Below, piece after piece: positions 15,396 to 25,271 of a stretch of DNA of 64,000 nt (its first letter is position 1; each line of letters opens with the position of its first letter). The notes under the pieces were generated by a model. It did not search any database. It was not told the DNA's origin and worked only from the letters and a program-made list of their open reading frames with translations. This DNA is from Amycolatopsis sp. NBC_01488 (GTDB taxonomy: Bacteria; Actinomycetota; Actinomycetes; Mycobacteriales; Pseudonocardiaceae), in contig NZ_CP109434.1 in NCBI RefSeq assembly GCF_036227105.1, positions 2,980,001 through 3,044,000 of the forward strand, given 5' to 3'. A program made the position numbers and the translations under genes.

Positions 15396-17954
15396 ATGTT
15401 TGAGAGGTTCACCGACCGCGCGAGGCGGGTGGTCGTCCTGGCTCAAGAAGAGGCCAGGATGCTCAACCACAACTACATCGGCACCGAGCACATCCTCCTG
15501 GGTCTGATCCACGAGGGTGAGGGTGTCGCCGCCAAGGCGCTGGAGTCGCTGGGCATCGCCCTGGAGGGCGTGCGCCAGCAGGTCGAGGAGATCATCGGCC
15601 AGGGCCAGCAGGCGCCGAGCGGGCACATTCCGTTCACGCCGCGGGCGAAGAAGGTGCTGGAGCTGTCGCTGCGCGAAGCGCTGCAGCTCGGCCACAACTA
15701 CATCGGTACCGAGCACATCCTGCTGGGCCTGATCCGCGAGGGCGAAGGCGTCGCCGCGCAGGTGCTGGTCAAGCTGGGTGCGGACCTGAACCGCGTCCGC
15801 CAGCAGGTGCTGCAGCTGCTCTCGGGCTACCAGGGCAAGGAGTCCACCGAAACCGGTTCCGGCGGCCGTGGTGAAGGCACCCCGTCGTCGTCGCTGGTGC
15901 TGGACCAGTTCGGCCGCAACATGACCGTGCTCGCCCGCGAGGGCAAGCTCGACCCGGTCATCGGGCGCGGCAAGGAGATCGAGCGGGTCATGCAGGTGCT
16001 GTCCCGCCGGACCAAGAACAACCCGGTGCTCATCGGCGAGCCCGGCGTCGGCAAGACCGCCGTCGTCGAGGGCCTCGCGCAGAGCATCGTCAAGGGCGAG
16101 GTGCCCGAGACGCTCAAGGACAAGCAGCTCTACACGCTGGACCTGGGCTCCCTGGTCGCCGGCTCCCGCTACCGCGGTGACTTCGAAGAGCGCCTGAAGA
16201 AGGTGCTCAAGGAGATCAAGACCCGCGGCGACATCATCCTGTTCATCGACGAGCTGCACACGCTGGTCGGGGCGGGTGCCGCCGAGGGTGCGATCGACGC
16301 GGCTTCGATCCTGAAGCCGATGCTCGCCCGCGGTGAGCTGCAGACGATCGGCGCGACCACGCTCGAGGAGTACCGCAAGTACATCGAGAAGGACGCCGCC
16401 CTCGAGCGCCGGTTCCAGCCGATCCAGGTCGGCGAGCCGTCGCTGGAGCACACGATCGAGATCCTCAAGGGCCTGCGTGACCGGTACGAGGCGCACCACC
16501 GCGTCTCGATCACCGACTCGGCGCTGGTCGCCGCCGCGACCCTGGCGGACCGGTACATCAACGACCGGTTCCTCCCGGACAAGGCGATCGACCTGATCGA
16601 CGAGGCCGGCGCCCGGATGCGCATCCGCCGGATGACCGCGCCGCCGGACCTGCGCGAGTTCGACGAGAAGATCGCGAACGTCCGCCGCGACAAGGAGTCC
16701 GCGATCGACGCGCAGGACTTCGAGCGGGCCGCCCGCCTGCGTGACGAGGAGAAGACCCTCCTCGGCCAGAAGGGCGAGCGGGAGAAGCAGTGGAAGGACG
16801 GCGACCTCGACGTCGTCGCCGAGGTCGACGACGAGCAGATCGCGGAGGTGCTGGCCAACTGGACCGGCATCCCGGTGTTCAAGCTGACCGAGGAGGAGAC
16901 CACCCGGCTGCTGCGCATGGAGGAAGAGCTCCACAAGCGCATCATCGGCCAGGAGGACGCGGTCAAGGCCGTCTCGCAGGCGATCCGCCGTACGCGCGCC
17001 GGTCTGAAGGACCCGAAGCGCCCGTCGGGCTCGTTCATCTTCGCCGGCCCGTCCGGTGTCGGTAAGACCGAGCTGTCCAAGGCGCTGGCGTCCTTCCTGT
17101 TCGGCGAGGACGACGCGCTCATCCAGATCGACATGGGTGAGTTCCACGACCGCTACACCGCTTCGCGGCTCTTCGGTGCCCCTCCGGGCTACGTGGGCTA
17201 CGAAGAGGGTGGCCAGCTGACCGAGAAGGTGCGGCGCAAGCCGTTCTCGGTGGTCCTGTTCGACGAGATCGAGAAGGCGCACCAGGAGATCTACAACACG
17301 CTCCTGCAGGTGCTGGAGGACGGCCGCCTGACCGACGGTCAGGGCCGCACGGTCGACTTCAAGAACACGGTCCTCATCTTCACGTCCAACCTGGGCACGT
17401 CGGACATCTCGAAGTCCGTCTCGCTCGGGTTCGCCGGGTCCAACGACACCGGCACCCGGTACGAGAAGATGAAGCAGAAGGTCAACGAGGAAATGAAGAA
17501 GCATTTCCGCCCGGAGTTCCTGAACCGGATCGATGACATCATCGTGTTCCACCAGCTGACGCAGGAACAGATCATCATGATGGTCGACCTGATGATCGGT
17601 CGTGTGGAGAAGCAGCTCAAGGCCAAGGACATGGAGCTGGAGCTGACGGCGAAGGCCAAGGCTCTGCTGGCCAAGCGCGGCTTCGACCCGGTGCTGGGCG
17701 CTCGCCCGCTGCGCCGCACGATCCAGCGCGAGATCGAAGACCAGCTGTCGGAGAAGATCCTCTTCGGCGAGGTCGAGCCCGGCCAGATCATCCTGGTCGA
17801 CGTCGAGGGCTGGAGCGGCAACCCCGAGGACAAGGACGACCAGGCCAAGTTCACCTTCCGCGGTGAGCGCCGACCGTCGTCCATCCCGGACGCCCCGCCG
17901 GTCAGCATCGGCGCGGGCCACGAGGAGCAGGGCGGCGAAGCCGAGAACGACTGA
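15396..17954 (+). CDS. clpC: ClpC AAA+ unfoldase of the Clp protease
   Basis: ClpC unfolds substrates and feeds them to the ClpP1P2 peptidase. The 852-residue protein has two Clp-N repeats (about 1-145, with paired [13 protein letters not shown] motifs), AAA domain 1 (Walker A GEPGVGKT at about 214; Walker B ILFIDE), the UVR-containing middle domain (about 410-470), AAA domain 2 (Walker A GPSGVGKT at about 551; Walker [11 protein letters not shown]) and the LGF loop (about 677) that docks onto ClpP. The ATG at 15396 gives the canonical [11 protein letters not shown] start. Essential in mycobacteria. A clear terminator follows. Confidence 0.98.
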   Translation: MFERFTDRARRVVVLAQEEARMLNHNYIGTEHILLGLIHEGEGVAAKALESLGIALEGVRQQVEEIIGQGQQAPSGHIPFTPRAKKVLELSLREALQLGHNYIGTEHILLGLIREGEGVAAQVLVKLGADLNRVRQQVLQLLSGYQGKESTETGSGGRGEGTPSSSLVLDQFGRNMTVLAREGKLDPVIGRGKEIERVMQVLSRRTKNNPVLIGEPGVGKTAVVEGLAQSIVKGEVPETLKDKQLYTLDLGSLVAGSRYRGDFEERLKKVLKEIKTRGDIILFIDELHTLVGAGAAEGAIDAASILKPMLARGELQTIGATTLEEYRKYIEKDAALERRFQPIQVGEPSLEHTIEILKGLRDRYEAHHRVSITDSALVAAATLADRYINDRFLPDKAIDLIDEAGARMRIRRMTAPPDLREFDEKIANVRRDKESAIDAQDFERAARLRDEEKTLLGQKGEREKQWKDGDLDVVAEVDDEQIAEVLANWTGIPVFKLTEEETTRLLRMEEELHKRIIGQEDAVKAVSQAIRRTRAGLKDPKRPSGSFIFAGPSGVGKTELSKALASFLFGEDDALIQIDMGEFHDRYTASRLFGAPPGYVGYEEGGQLTEKVRRKPFSVVLFDEIEKAHQEIYNTLLQVLEDGRLTDGQGRTVDFKNTVLIFTSNLGTSDISKSVSLGFAGSNDTGTRYEKMKQKVNEEMKKHFRPEFLNRIDDIIVFHQLTQEQIIMMVDLMIGRVEKQLKAKDMELELTAKAKALLAKRGFDPVLGARPLRRTIQREIEDQLSEKILFGEVEPGQIILVDVEGWSGNPEDKDDQAKFTFRGERRPSSIPDAPPVSIGAGHEEQGGEAEND

Positions 17955-17976
17955 TCCCGGCTCGTAGTTCGCAGGA

Positions 17977-18005
17977 GGGCGGTTCCCCGATGGGGAGCCG
18001 CCCTT
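17977..18005 (+). terminator. Intrinsic terminator of clpC
   Basis: GGGCGGTTCCCC (17977-17988) pairs with GGGGAGCCGCCC (17992-18003), a 12-bp stem with one G-U pair and a 3-nt loop, followed by TTCTC. It lies 22 bp after the clpC stop. Confidence 0.8.
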
Positions 18006-18086
18006 CTCGCGTGCCCGGGGCCGGACCTGACAGCGTCCGGTCGGAAGCATGAGACGATGTCCGCGGGGCTTGGGGAGGGGAACCGC

Positions 18087-19271
18087 GTGGACGTGCTGTC
18101 GATCGACTTCGGGACTTCCAGCACCGTCGGTGTCCTCTCCGCCTCCGGGCGCGGGCCGCGGGCGGTCGAGGTCGATGGGTCGGTCACCATGCCCTCCGCC
18201 GTCTTCGTCGCCGATGACGGGCTGCTCGTCGTCGGGCAGGAAGCCGAACGGCGGGCGCGGCTCGATCCACGCCGGTTCGAGCCCCTTCCCAAGCGGCGCA
18301 TCGACGAAGGCACCCTGCAACTCGGCGAGACCACTGTCGACGTCACCGACGCCTTCGCCGCCGTGCTGCGCAGGATGGGTGAGGAGGCCGGTCGGCAGCT
18401 CGGCCGCCCGCCCGCGCAGACGCGGATTTCGCACCCTGCCGGCTGGGGTGCCACCCGGCAGGGAGCCATCCGCACCGCGGCCGCCAAGGCCGGCTTCGGT
18501 GACGTCCGGCTGATTCCCGAACCGGTGGCCGCCGCCGCGCACTACGCGAGTGCCGGGCGGCGCAACGCCGGGCCCATCGGGGTCTACGACCTCGGGGCCG
18601 GCACGTTCGACTGCGCGGTCGTCGGCGTCAGCCGGCAGGGCTTCGCCGTGCTCGCCGAGGACGGCCTGCCCGACCTCGGCAGCATCGACATCGACCAGGC
18701 CCTGCTCGTGCACATCGGCCGCTCGGTCTCGCACACCGATCCGGCGCAGTGGCAACGTCTTCTCCGCCCGCGGTCCACCGCCGACCGCCGCACCCGGCGT
18801 GCGCTGCTGCTGGACGTCCGCGACGCCAAGGAAAGCCTCTCCCGCCACAGCCGGACCCACGTGCCGATGCCGGAGCCGTTCGGTGACGTCCTGGTCAGCC
18901 GCGACGAACTCGACGCGCTCGTGCGGCCCAGCCTGCTCCGCAGCGCCGAGCTGCTCGGCGCGACGATCCGCCGCGCCGGCCTGCACCCCGGGCAGCTGGG
19001 CGGGGTCTACCTCGTCGGCGGGCCGAGCCGGATGCCGCTGCTGGCCACGCTGCTCGGGCGCCAGCTCGGCGTCGCGCCCACGACGCAGGACCAGCCCGAG
19101 ACGGCCGTCGCGTTCGGCCTCCACCACGTGCCGCTGGGCGCCACCGACGACCTCACCGTGCCCGCGTTCGCGCCGGTCCGGCCGCCCGTTCCGCCGCCGC
19201 CCCAACCCTGGCGGCAGCAGGCCGTCCGGCCGCCGCGGTACGCGCCGCCAACGGCCGAGCGCCGGAGCTGA
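18087..19271 (+). CDS. Short Hsp70-like ATPase with proline-rich tail
   Basis: The 394-residue product has the actin/Hsp70 ATPase fold: phosphate-1 motif IDFGTSSTVGVL (about 5-16), phosphate-2 motif GVYDLGAGTFDCAVV (about 170) and adenosine motif VYLVGGPSRMPLL (about 305). There is no full substrate-binding domain; after the ATPase come about 50 residues rich in Pro and Arg. Such shortened Hsp70-like proteins are widespread in actinobacteria and uncharacterised. GTG 18087 is chosen over ATG 18057 because GGGGAGGGG lies six bases before it. Proximity to clpC hints at proteostasis but the terminator between them argues for separate expression. Confidence 0.75.
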   Translation: MDVLSIDFGTSSTVGVLSASGRGPRAVEVDGSVTMPSAVFVADDGLLVVGQEAERRARLDPRRFEPLPKRRIDEGTLQLGETTVDVTDAFAAVLRRMGEEAGRQLGRPPAQTRISHPAGWGATRQGAIRTAAAKAGFGDVRLIPEPVAAAAHYASAGRRNAGPIGVYDLGAGTFDCAVVGVSRQGFAVLAEDGLPDLGSIDIDQALLVHIGRSVSHTDPAQWQRLLRPRSTADRRTRRALLLDVRDAKESLSRHSRTHVPMPEPFGDVLVSRDELDALVRPSLLRSAELLGATIRRAGLHPGQLGGVYLVGGPSRMPLLATLLGRQLGVAPTTQDQPETAVAFGLHHVPLGATDDLTVPAFAPVRPPVPPPPQPWRQQAVRPPRYAPPTAERRS

Positions 19272-19337
19272 ACCCGACCTGGCTCACCAGGTCTCGTCGA
19301 ACCACGGTCCCTGGCCGGACCGGTCGCGACGCGGTGG

Positions 19338-19976
19338 TCAATGCTCCGCGCCCGCGCTGACGGCCAGGTCCTCCGTCGTGCGCAACGCCGTGTCCACCAG
19401 CACTTCCAGCGCGTCGGCGACCCGGTCCACCCCGAGCGACGGTGCCGCCGTGCCGGACGCCGCGACCTGCTCCGGGCTGAACGGGACGTGCACGAACCCG
19501 CCGCGCACGCCCGGCAGGGTCGACAGCAGGTGCATCAGCCCGTAGAAGACCTGGTTGCACACGTATGTACCCGCGGTGTGGGACACCGAAGCCGGCACGC
19601 CCGCCGCGCGGATCGCCGCCACGCACGCCTTCACCGGCAACGTCGTGAAGTACGCCGCCGGGCCGTCCGGGACCACCGGGACGTCCACCGGCCGCTCGCC
19701 CGCGTTGTCCGGGATCCGGGCGTCGATCAGGTTGATCGCGACGCGCTCGGGCGTCACGTCGAGCCGGCCACCCGCCTGGCCCACGCACACCACCAGCGAC
19801 GGCCGGTGCGCCAGGACCGCGTCGCGCAAGACCGGCAGCGACGCCGAGAACTCGCACGGCAGCTCGACCGCGGCGACGTCGTCCCGGCGCGCGCCGAGCA
19901 GCGAAACCGCCTGCCACGACGGATTCACCTGCTCCCCGCCGAACGGCGCGAACCCCGTCATCAGCACCTCGGCCAT
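19338..19976 (-). CDS. pcp: Pyroglutamyl-peptidase I
   Basis: This cytosolic cysteine peptidase removes N-terminal pyroglutamate. The 212-residue protein has the family landmarks LMTGFAPFGGEQVNPS at the N-terminus, the Glu of PERVAINLIDARIPDN (about 81), the catalytic Cys in GTYVCNQVFY (about 143) and the His in GGFVHVPF (about 167). Start at ATG 19976 is supported by GGGGAGGA eight bases upstream. The terminator hairpin of the next minus-strand gene lies just upstream, so pcp is transcribed on its own. Confidence 0.93.
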   Translation of the reverse strand: MAEVLMTGFAPFGGEQVNPSWQAVSLLGARRDDVAAVELPCEFSASLPVLRDAVLAHRPSLVVCVGQAGGRLDVTPERVAINLIDARIPDNAGERPVDVPVVPDGPAAYFTTLPVKACVAAIRAAGVPASVSHTAGTYVCNQVFYGLMHLLSTLPGVRGGFVHVPFSPEQVAASGTAAPSLGVDRVADALEVLVDTALRTTEDLAVSAGAEH

Positions 19977-19995
19977 GCATCCTCCCCAAAACGCC

Positions 19996-20031
19996 GTGAG
20001 GGCCACCCTACGACGGCAGGGTGGCCCTCAC
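19996..20031 (-). terminator. Perfect 14-bp terminator hairpin after the M1 peptidase gene
   Basis: GTGAGGGCCACCCT and AGGGTGGCCCTCAC form a perfect 14-bp stem with an 8-nt loop, placed 4 bp after the stop codon of the M1 peptidase gene on the minus strand and about 20 bp before the pcp start. There is no T-rich tract, as is common in high-GC actinobacteria. Confidence 0.75.
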
Positions 20032-20035
20032 GAGC

Positions 20036-21469
20036 TCAGGCGGCGGGCTTCAGCCCACCCGGGAAGAGGTACTGGTCGGCGGGCTTGCCGGCGCCGTACA
20101 CCCACGCGTCGAAGAACCCCTGGAGGTCCTTGTGCGCGACGAACTCGGTGTACCGCTGGAAATCCTGCATGCTCGCGTTCCCGTTCCGGTGCAGCGACGG
20201 CCAGGTCCGGAGCACCCGGTCGAACGCGGCCTGCCCGAGGTAGTTGCGCAGCGCGTGCAGCATCATCGGGCCCTTCGAGTACACGTACGTGAACTCGTTG
20301 CCGGCGCCCATGTCGTACAGCTTGCCGTTCCAGAACGCCGTCGACGCCTTCTTGACGTCGGCCGCGTACTGCGCGTTCAGGTCGACGCCGTTCTTCGCCT
20401 CGTCCCAGAGCCACGTCGCGTACGACGCGAAGCACTCGTTGAGGCAGACGTCCTTCCAGTGCTGGACCGCCACCGAGTCGCCGTACCACTGGTGGGCGTT
20501 CTCGTGGACGATCGTCGGCACCGTGCCGGCCCAGCCCGCGGAGTAGATCGGCCGGCTCATCGTCTCGAGCGAGAAGCCGATCTGCTCGTTGAGGAAGATG
20601 CCGCCCGCCGCGTCGATCGGGTACTTGCCGAACTTCGACTCGAGGAAGTCGAGGATCTCCGGCAGCCGGCCCTCGGCCTGCTTGGTCGCGTCGGGCGTGC
20701 CCGGGGCGAACGCGCTGACGACCGGCGTGCCGTCCTTGCGCTTCTGGCGGTCGAAGGTCCACTTGTCGATCGCGACCGTCGTCATGTAGGGCACGATCGG
20801 CGTTTCCTCGGCCCAGACGTGCGTGGTGCCGCCGGGTGCCTTGAACGACGGGTGCTCGCGGCCGTTGGCGATCACGCCCCACTCGTCGGGCACGGTGATC
20901 GCGAGGTGGAACGTGGCCTTGTCGAGCGGGGTGTCGTTGACCGGGTACCAGGTGGTCGCCGACTTCGGCTCGCCGGCGACGAACGCGCCGCCCGCCTGGG
21001 CGTACTGCCAGCCGTTGTTGCCGAGCGACGGGTCCTCGATCGGCGCGGGCACGCCGTGGTACGCGATCTCGGCCTCGAACTGCTCGCCGCGCCGCAGCGA
21101 CCGCGCCGGCGTGATGACCAGCTCGTGGTCGCCGGTCCGGCTGAACTGCGCGCCGCGGCCGTCGACCTGCACCGAATCGACGGTCAGGCCGCGCAGGTCG
21201 AGGTCGAACGAGCTGAGCGCCTGCGTCGCCCGCGCGGAGATGTCCTGCAGCCCCTCGAGCTGGTGCGACGCGGGGTCGTAGCTCACCTTGAGGTGGTAGT
21301 CGGCGACGTCGTAGCCGCCGTTGCCGTCCTGCGGGTAGTAGCTGTCGCCGGCGCCGTCGCTGCCCGGCTTCGCGGCGCCCCAGTCGTTCCCGGCGGCTGC
21401 GACCCCGCTGCTCAGGCAGAGGCCGGTGAGCAGTGCGGTGGCGAGAACGACCGGTTTCTGTCCCCTCAT
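20036..21469 (-). CDS. Secreted M1-family zinc metallopeptidase
   Basis: A 477-residue protein with a Sec signal peptide (MRGQKPVVLATALLTG, cleavage near AAAG at about residue 26) and the M1 gluzincin core: the substrate loop GGIFLNEQ in place of GAMEN (about 300), the zinc motif HENAHQWYGDS (about 331) and the third ligand Glu in NECFASYATWLW (about 353). It lacks the long C-terminal HEAT-like domain of aminopeptidase N. Likely role is extracellular peptide trimming. A lipoprotein paralogue lies at 33124-34530, sharing an YYPxDGNGGYDxxDYH opening. ATG 21469 is chosen because the upstream in-frame extension has shadow-like composition. Confidence 0.88.
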   Translation of the reverse strand: MRGQKPVVLATALLTGLCLSSGVAAAGNDWGAAKPGSDGAGDSYYPQDGNGGYDVADYHLKVSYDPASHQLEGLQDISARATQALSSFDLDLRGLTVDSVQVDGRGAQFSRTGDHELVITPARSLRRGEQFEAEIAYHGVPAPIEDPSLGNNGWQYAQAGGAFVAGEPKSATTWYPVNDTPLDKATFHLAITVPDEWGVIANGREHPSFKAPGGTTHVWAEETPIVPYMTTVAIDKWTFDRQKRKDGTPVVSAFAPGTPDATKQAEGRLPEILDFLESKFGKYPIDAAGGIFLNEQIGFSLETMSRPIYSAGWAGTVPTIVHENAHQWYGDSVAVQHWKDVCLNECFASYATWLWDEAKNGVDLNAQYAADVKKASTAFWNGKLYDMGAGNEFTYVYSKGPMMLHALRNYLGQAAFDRVLRTWPSLHRNGNASMQDFQRYTEFVAHKDLQGFFDAWVYGAGKPADQYLFPGGLKPAA

Positions 21470-21632
21470 GAACGCTCCTGTCCGTCTGGGTGGACGTGGA
21501 ATCGCAACGTATCGCCACGAATGTGCCCTCGAGCGAGGTGACATCGCATTTGTCCGGAAAATCAGCACTTCCGTCGGTGCCGCTCCGGCCATCCGGCCCC
21601 GGCGCCGGTGCGGGGTCTGGAAAGCTGGACAC

Positions 21633-24600
21633 GTGCGCGTTGCGCTGCTGGGCCCACTGCGGGTGACCGACGACGAAGGCACGCCGATCGACATCGGCGG
21701 AGCCCGCCTCCGCATGCTCCTGGCCCGGCTCGCGCTGGACGCCGGGCGGGCCGTCCCGGCCGACGCGCTCGTCGACGGCCTCTGGGGTGCCGAACCGCCG
21801 GCCGACGCCGCCAACGCCCTCCAGTCGCTGGTCTCGCGGCTGCGGAAGGCCCTGCCGGTGGCCGTCGAATCGGGCCCGGGCGGCTACCGGCTCGCCGTGG
21901 CGCGGGAAGACGTCGACGCCGAACGCTTCGAACGGCTCGCCGCCGAGGGCCGTCGTGAACTGGCCGCGGGCCGGGACGCCCACGCGGCCGAGCTGCTGGC
22001 CGGGGCACTCGCGCTGTGGCAGGGCGGCGCGCTCGCCGACGTCCTCGACGCGCCGTTCGCGCCCGCGCCGGCCCGCCGGCTCACCGAGCTGCGGGCCGAG
22101 GCGGCCGAAGACCGTTTCGAGGCGCTGATCCGGCTGGGCGAGCACGCCGGAGTCCTCGCCGACCTGACCGCCGCGGCCGACGCCGACCCGCTGCGCGAGC
22201 GGCTGGCCGGGCTGCGGATCCGCGCGCTGTGCGCGGCCGGGCGCCAGTCGGAGGCCCTGGCCGTCTACACCGGGCTCCGCCGCACCCTGGCCGACCAGCT
22301 CGGCGTCGACCCGTCGGCCGAGCTGCAGGAGGTCCACCTCGCCGCGCTGCGTGGCGAGTTCGCGCCGCCGTCGCCGGTGACCGACCGGCTGCCGACCCGG
22401 CTGACCACGTTCATCGGCCGTGACGACGAGCTGAAGCTGCTGGCCGAGCTGCTCGGCGGCGCCCGGCTCGTCACCCTGGCCGGCCCCGGCGGGGCGGGCA
22501 AGACCCGGCTGGCCACCGAAGCGGCGTCGCGGCACCCGGCGCACGCGCGCGGGCGGGTGTGGTTCGTGCCGCTGGCCGGCGTCCGCGACCCCGGCGACGT
22601 CGGCGGCGCGCTGCTCGCCGCGCTGGAGGTGCGCGACATCCGCAGTGCCGAAACCGAGGTGCGGCGGCGGCCGGACCTGCTCGGCCACGCCGTCGAGGTG
22701 CTGGCGGGCGGTGAAGCCCTGCTGGTGCTGGACAACTGCGAGCACGTCATCGACGCGGCCGCGTCGCTCGCCGACGACCTGCTGGGCCGGCTGCCCGGCC
22801 TGCGGATCCTCGCGACCAGCCGCGAGCCGCTGGCCATCACCGGCGAGGCGCTCTGCCCGCTCGGGCCGCTGCCGGTGCCCGCCGAACGCGCGGCGCCCGC
22901 CGAAGCCGCCGAACTGGACTCGACGCGGCTGTTCCTCGACCGGGCGAGCGCGGTCCGGCCGGACTTCGTGCTCGACGAGTCCACTGTGGACGACGTCGGC
23001 CAGATCTGCCGCCGGCTCGACGGGATGCCGCTCGCCCTCGAGCTGGCCGCCGCGCGGCTGCGGTCGATGACGCCGGCCCAGATCGCCGCCCGGCTCGACG
23101 ACCGGTTCCGGCTGCTGACCTCGGGCAGCCGCACGGCGCTGCCGCGGCAGCGGACGCTGCGCGCGGTCGTCGAGTGGAGCTGGGACCTGCTCACCGAGCC
23201 CGAGCTGGTGCTCGCGCGGCGGCTCGCGGTGTTCCCCAGCGGGGTGCCGATGGACGCCGTCGAGCAGGTCTGCGCGGACGAGTCGCTGCCCGTCGCCGAC
23301 GTCCCGTACGTGCTCGGCACGCTCGTCGAGAAGTCCATTGTGGACACGGTGAACCGCGGCGGCGAGCCGCGGTACCGGATGCTGGAGACGCTGCGGGCCT
23401 ACGCCGGCGAGCGGCTCGCCGAGTCCGCTGAGCGGGACTCGTTCCAGCGTGCGATGACCGGCTACTACGCCGACCTGGCCGAACGAGCGGAACCGCTGCT
23501 CCGCACGGCCGGGCAGCTGTCCTCGATCGACTTCTACGAGGCCGAGTCGGTCAACCTGGCCGGCGCCCTGCGCGTGGCCATCGAAATGTCCGATGTGGAC
23601 ACTTCGGTGCGGCTGCTCAACGGGATGTTCTGGTACTTCACCATCCTCGGGCAGGGCGAGCGGGCCGAGGAGTTCATCGACGCGGTGCTCGGCTTCGGCG
23701 ACCGGCTGCCCCCGGACGTCCGGGCGGCCTACCGCGCGATCTCGCGGCTGTTCCGCCAGGTGCCGGCCCGGTTCCCGCTCGACGGTGTCCGCGAACTGGT
23801 CGACGAGTGCGTCCGCACCGGCGCGGTGGGGAAGTACCCCGGCCTGGCCGTGGCCCTGCCGATGCTGGCGTTCCTCGGCGGCGACCGCGAGCTGGCGATG
23901 CGCGAGGTGCGCCGCGCGCAGGCCGCCGACGACGTCTGGACCCGCTCGGGCGGCCACTGGGTCGAGAGCTTCCTGCTCGACGACACCGGGGACGTCGACG
24001 GCGCGGACCGGGCGCGGGACCGGGCGCACGCGGGCTTCCGCGAGGTCGGCGACCGCTGGGGCACGGCGATGACGTTGAGCTTCAAGGCAAACGCGCTGTC
24101 CCAGTCCGGCCACGGCGAGAGCGCGATCGAGGTGTACCAGCAGGGACTGGCGCTGTCGATGGAGCTGCGGTCGCCCGAGGACGTCGTCCAGCACTGGTGG
24201 CGCCTGGCCATCGAACGCGCCCGCCTCGGCGACCTCGACGGCGCGTGGCGCGACCAGGAAGCCGCCGAGCGGTACGGGCAGGGGTTCGAGAACCCGCAGC
24301 AGCGGGCGCTGCTGATGTTCGGCCGGATCGAGCTGTGCCTGAGAAGCGGGCGGACGGCGGAAGCACGCGCCGCGCTGAGCCAGCTGACGGCGCTGACCTG
24401 GGAAGCGGCGTTCCCCGAGGGCATGGGCGAGGAGTGGGTCAGCGCGTTCGAGGGGCGGCTCGCGCTGGCCGAGCACCGGCCCGACGCGGCCGAGGCGCAC
24501 GTGGCCAAGGCCATCCGCACGAGCCGGGACCGCGGTGACATGCCGGACCTCGCCGGTGCGGTCGAGCTGCTGGCGCTGGTGCGCGGCGAGCAGGGCCGAC

Positions 24601-24797
24601 CGGCGGACGCGGCCCGCATGCTGGGCACGTCGGCGCGGATCCGCGGCCGGTTCGACCTCGGCAGCCCGGAGGTGCGCGAGCTGATCGCCCACCTGCGTGA
24701 AGAGCTTTCCGAAGCACGGTACGAAGAGCTGATCGCGGCGGCCCTCGCGGCGTCCAAAGAGGACGCCATCGCCGGGGTGTACGCCGAAATCGGCTGA
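21633..24797 (+). CDS. Large SARP-type regulator (AfsR-like) with NTPase and TPR domains
   Basis: The 1,054-residue protein starts with a winged-helix DNA-binding domain (VALLGPLRVTDDEG, about 1-90), continues with a bacterial transcriptional activation domain (about 95-240), an NB-ARC/STAND NTPase (Walker A GPGGAGKTRL at about 283; VLDNCEHV at about 363; SREPLAI sensor) and TPR-like repeats to the end. This is the AfsR architecture that activates secondary metabolism genes from heptameric direct repeats. No biosynthetic cluster is in the window, and the adjacent M1 peptidase gene is divergent. The GTG at 21633 starts exactly at the DNA-binding domain; no strong ribosome binding site is visible. 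Confidence 0.88.
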   Translation: MRVALLGPLRVTDDEGTPIDIGGARLRMLLARLALDAGRAVPADALVDGLWGAEPPADAANALQSLVSRLRKALPVAVESGPGGYRLAVAREDVDAERFERLAAEGRRELAAGRDAHAAELLAGALALWQGGALADVLDAPFAPAPARRLTELRAEAAEDRFEALIRLGEHAGVLADLTAAADADPLRERLAGLRIRALCAAGRQSEALAVYTGLRRTLADQLGVDPSAELQEVHLAALRGEFAPPSPVTDRLPTRLTTFIGRDDELKLLAELLGGARLVTLAGPGGAGKTRLATEAASRHPAHARGRVWFVPLAGVRDPGDVGGALLAALEVRDIRSAETEVRRRPDLLGHAVEVLAGGEALLVLDNCEHVIDAAASLADDLLGRLPGLRILATSREPLAITGEALCPLGPLPVPAERAAPAEAAELDSTRLFLDRASAVRPDFVLDESTVDDVGQICRRLDGMPLALELAAARLRSMTPAQIAARLDDRFRLLTSGSRTALPRQRTLRAVVEWSWDLLTEPELVLARRLAVFPSGVPMDAVEQVCADESLPVADVPYVLGTLVEKSIVDTVNRGGEPRYRMLETLRAYAGERLAESAERDSFQRAMTGYYADLAERAEPLLRTAGQLSSIDFYEAESVNLAGALRVAIEMSDVDTSVRLLNGMFWYFTILGQGERAEEFIDAVLGFGDRLPPDVRAAYRAISRLFRQVPARFPLDGVRELVDECVRTGAVGKYPGLAVALPMLAFLGGDRELAMREVRRAQAADDVWTRSGGHWVESFLLDDTGDVDGADRARDRAHAGFREVGDRWGTAMTLSFKANALSQSGHGESAIEVYQQGLALSMELRSPEDVVQHWWRLAIERARLGDLDGAWRDQEAAERYGQGFENPQQRALLMFGRIELCLRSGRTAEARAALSQLTALTWEAAFPEGMGEEWVSAFEGRLALAEHRPDAAEAHVAKAIRTSRDRGDMPDLAGAVELLALVRGEQGRPADAARMLGTSARIRGRFDLGSPEVRELIAHLREELSEARYEELIAAALAASKEDAIAGVYAEIG

Positions 24798-25271
24798 AGG
24801 GGACGCCCGCCCCCGCGAACGCCCCCTCCCGCACTGGTCGTGAGTGAGAAACAGTGTTCTAACCCTGTGCGCTGTCTCAGGACATATCGGACAGATATGT
24901 CTCAGGACTTTCCGGACAGTTTCTGGTTGGTGAGGCGTTGGTAGCGTACCGAGCGGTCTAGCGTGAGTTGGCGGGCGACCATGTCGTCGACCATGACGGT
25001 GACGCGGTCGCCTTGCCAGTAGACGGTGGCGGCGTGCCCGGCCCAGGTGCGGCCGAGGACGATGGAGCAGCCGGAGAAGGCGATCACGCCGGTGGCGGAG
25101 ACGGGGCGGGTGGTGACGCCGCTGGGCCGGTGGGGCCCGGTGGCGGGGGTGGCTTTGGGGCGGGCGTCGTAGCGTTGCTGGGGTGTCTGGCCGTCGAGGC
25201 TTTGGTGGCGGCGGTTGTTGTACTCCTGTCGGTATTCGTCGAGAAGCTGTTGCAGGGCAGCAAGGTTCTTG

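Noticed and set aside
15312..19205. A minus-strand open frame of about 1,300 codons opposite clpC and the Hsp70-like gene
   Set aside because: It is an antisense shadow of clpC, with no domain or ribosome binding site.
24851..24868. An 18-bp target duplication for IS481
   Set aside because: The 18-bp identity includes four bases on each side that belong to the element ends and hairpin arms; 10 bp (the loop) is the consistent reading.
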